This document shows, in pieces, positions 62,168 to 64,000 of a stretch of DNA of 64,000 bases. How positions within the stretch are numbered: the first letter of the stretch is position 1; each line of letters opens with the position of its first letter. The notes beneath the pieces were generated by a model. It did no database searches. It worked only from the letters and a program-made list of their open reading frames with translations, and had not been told where the DNA came from. This stretch comes from Rhinopomastus cyanomelas (Eukaryota; Chordata; Aves; Bucerotiformes; Rhinopomastidae): positions 124,001 through 188,000 of the forward strand of contig VXBP01004148.1 of NCBI GenBank assembly GCA_013400115.1, given 5' to 3'. A program made the translations under genes and the position numbers.

Positions 62168-62350
62168 ATCACAGAATCACAGAATGTTAGACGTTGGAAG
62201 GGACCTCGAAAGATCATCTAAGTCCAACCCCCCCTGCTGGAGCAGGGTCAGCCTACAGTGTTGTCTCAGGGTGTCCTACACCGGGCTTGAACCCATGACC
62301 CCAGGAATTCAGAGTCCCATGCTCTACCAACTGAGCCAACCAGGTGCCCA
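62168..62350 (-). mobile_element. tRNA-Lys-headed, CR1-tailed SINE candidate
   Basis: On the minus strand a tRNA-like head (62,349 down to about 62,275) starts gggcacctggttggctcag. It carries an A box TGGCTCAGTTGG (62,338-62,327) and a B box GGTTCAAGCCC (62,293-62,283), 33 nt apart as in tRNA genes. The anticodon region reads GGGACTCTGAATTCC, very close to tRNA-Lys (which has CTCTTAATCCC), with a CTG triplet in the anticodon place. The acceptor stem does not pair. After a ~30-nt linker the sequence becomes a CR1 3' UTR (62,250-62,168) ending in the octamer tail. A tRNA head plus LINE tail is the standard SINE plan, and CR1-tailed tRNA SINEs are known in some birds. No clear target duplication was found. 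Confidence 0.8.
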
Positions 62351-62611
62351 GATCCAGAATTTATCCAGGATTTATTTCTGAGATTGAACCTTCCAGCAAA
62401 AGTTCCAAGATGGCAGTGTTTTTCTGGAACGTGTGACAGCAAGAGAAAAAAGGAGCACTGCTTTGTTCATGTCAGGCAGTGCAAGAGGAGTGCCTGCTCT
62501 TGCACTGTAAAATGACTGTCCTTGGCCCCTTCTTTTCCTCTGCCTCAGTAAATCAGCTTTCCAAACCTTTAGATCCAGGAGATTTCTAGTCCCATCTGTA
62601 TGGGTGGTTGA
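62351..62611. other. intergenic DNA, nothing recognised
   Basis: No signal seen. Confidence 0.5.
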
Positions 62612-62985
62612 TTCTGTCTGTACATCTAGGAGCTGTCTTGATATCAAGCCCCAGACTGCTGAGACTCCAGAGGAAGTTGAAGCAAGAGAGGAGCCTGCCT
62701 TGGCTGATGAGGACTGGGTTAGGGATCAGTTGAGCAAACTGGATGTACACGAATCCATGGGCCCAGATGGGATGCACCTGCATGTACTAAGGGAGATGGT
62801 GGAAGTCATTGCTAAGCCACTCTCTGTCATCTTTTCTAAGTCATGGGGATTAGGAGAGGTGACTAGGGACTGGAGGATAGCAAATGTTACCCCAATCTTT
62901 AAAAAAGGAAAGAAGGAAGACCCAGGTAACTATAGACTGGTCAGCCTCACCTCCATCCCAGGAAAGGTGATGGAACAATTTGTAG
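62612..62985 (+). mobile_element. internal CR1 fragment (RT N-terminal part only)
   Basis: The open frame reads KPQTAETPEEVEAREEPALA, LSKLDVHESMGPDGMHLHVL, ANVTPIFKKGKKEDPGNYR and SLTSIPGKVMEQF, the entry to the CR1 reverse transcriptase. Both the 5' endonuclease and the 3' end are absent, which normal 5' truncation does not explain. The frame is uninterrupted from 62,604 to 62,999. Confidence 0.92.
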
Positions 62986-63137
62986 GTCAACCCCTATAGA
63001 CTGGAGTTGAGGATTCATTTGATGACAGAGAGTAGAGCTAAAAGTGACCCCAAGGAAGATCTTAGCTAGATATTTCAAAGCATTCAGATCACAGTTTTTT
63101 AATGAGTGAGCAGACAGCTGAGCACTCTGCAACATCA
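62986..63137. other. intergenic DNA, nothing recognised
   Basis: Short spacer with no signal. Confidence 0.5.
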
Positions 63138-63345
63138 TAGAATCAACAAAGCACAGAGTGGTTCAGATTGGAAGGGACCTCAGAGTTCATCTCCACCAAC
63201 CCCCTGCCATGGGCCGTGATGCCTTTCAACCAGACTTGGTTCCCTAATCCTACCTGGCCTTGAACACCTCCAGGCAGGGGGTATCCATAGCCTCTCTAGA
63301 CAATCAATTCTAGAGCCTCTTCACTCTTGCGATGAAGAAGTTCTG
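63138..63345 (-). mobile_element. CR1 LINE 3' fragment, distinct subfamily
   Basis: Antisense CR1 end: catagaatcaacaaagcaca, ggttcagattggaagggacc, caaccccctgccatgggc and ccttgaacacctccaggcag. This subfamily is not seen elsewhere in the window. Confidence 0.88.
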
Positions 63346-63954
63346 CTTTCCTGGGCCAAGAGTGTTACTTGGCAGAAACTCAGGAGATTGTAATCTCTTA
63401 CCTCTTGCAAACATTGCCATTGTTTTTGAAAAGAGCAGAAGATAAGTAGCCTTATTGACTACTACAGATTAACAGGCTCTGAGGTACCAAATGCTGATTG
63501 CTGTTGTTGAGAGTAAAACTGCTACTTGAAATTCACATTTCTACACTTTTCCATGGTGGCAGTGCAAAGGTCAGGGAGTATAGAAGGCTACAGATCATAC
63601 AGGCTGAGGCCACACAGAGCCAGACAAGGACTAAAAACCCTGCCACTAGGAAACAGAAGGGTGCTGACCAGTTCAGGCTGTATAAGAGAACCTCTCTGAC
63701 TTCAGAATATGGGCCTTCCTCAGAGACAGAGACACACTAAAACTTGGAAAATTACTGCCAGAGACTTTCTTCAGGGGAGGGAACACAAGTCCCTAACCTG
63801 TAATGCTGAGTGAAAGACTGCTATGAAGTGTCTGCTGTTCTGCCAGACTCTTGGAGGCACTGAGGAACTTCTGCCAGATGAGTGAGGGAAGTTCTGGAGA
63901 GCAAAGGTACCACAGCTTTTGTGCACTTTTGTAGCCTTCAAATTTGCTTAACAT
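63346..63954. other. intergenic DNA, nothing recognised
   Basis: No gene or repeat recognised. Confidence 0.5.
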
Positions 63955-64000
63955 AGAGTCATAGTATCATCAAGGCTGGAAAAGACCTTCAAGATTATCA
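63955..64000 (-). mobile_element. CR1 3' tail cut by the window edge
   Basis: agagtcatagtatcatcaag and gctggaaaagaccttcaaga are the start of an antisense CR1 3' end that must continue beyond 64,000. Confidence 0.8.

Noticed and set aside
62275..62350. A functional tRNA-Lys gene
   Set aside because: The acceptor stem does not pair, the anticodon position reads CTG rather than CTT, there is an extra base after the anticodon arm, and the sequence runs on into a CR1 tail.
1..64000. CRISPR arrays, operons, prophage or other prokaryotic systems
   Set aside because: CR1 LINEs, a CpG island and a spliced vertebrate gene show a bird nuclear genome. No spaced direct-repeat array was seen.

Overview
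The window reads as nuclear DNA from a bird. Its dominant repeat is the CR1 LINE: about 30 separate fragments on both strands, many ending in the diagnostic tail of attctatg/attctgtg octamers. CR1 abundance plus apparent avian LTR-type sequence and one CR1-tailed, tRNA-headed SINE point to Aves. I cannot name the species from sequence alone.

Layout. Positions 1-17,033 are the proximal part of intron 1 of ZFAND3, which is transcribed on the minus strand. The only protein-coding exon I can assign is ZFAND3 coding exon 1 (17,034-17,104, minus), which starts in a strong Kozak context and ends at a GTAAGC donor. It lies in a CpG island of about 1.3 kb (16.42-17.76 kb) with a perfect NRF1-type palindrome. 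From about 18 kb to 64 kb is 5' flanking or intergenic DNA, where I find no further host coding exon. In human, the gene upstream of ZFAND3 is MDGA1 in divergent orientation, so MDGA1 would be expected beyond the right edge. That is inference from synteny.

The intergenic part is CR1-rich. It holds a nearly complete but decayed CR1 ORF2 (25.79-28.35 kb), a head-to-tail CR1 cluster (50.2-53.5 kb), several internally deleted CR1s that keep unusual 5' parts (ORF1 esterase or ORF2 start), LTR-like fragments, and a second GC-rich island (54.1-54.4 kb) with a minus-strand TATA box and a perfect 13-bp inverted repeat.

The region 39.3-50.3 kb is not what it looks like. It is a stack of overlapping contig ends separated by one 149-N gap and five single N characters. 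The same sequence is shown two to four times. By overlap mapping, these 11.0 kb collapse to about 5.1 kb. The stack also shows what look like two structural alleles: a roughly 2-kb deletion and a 26-bp hairpin-forming indel. Features there should be counted once.

The most interesting single item is a chimera of a tRNA-Lys-like head and a CR1 tail at 62,168-62,350 (minus). It has recognisable A and B boxes and a short linker, and is a candidate CR1-mobilised SINE family.
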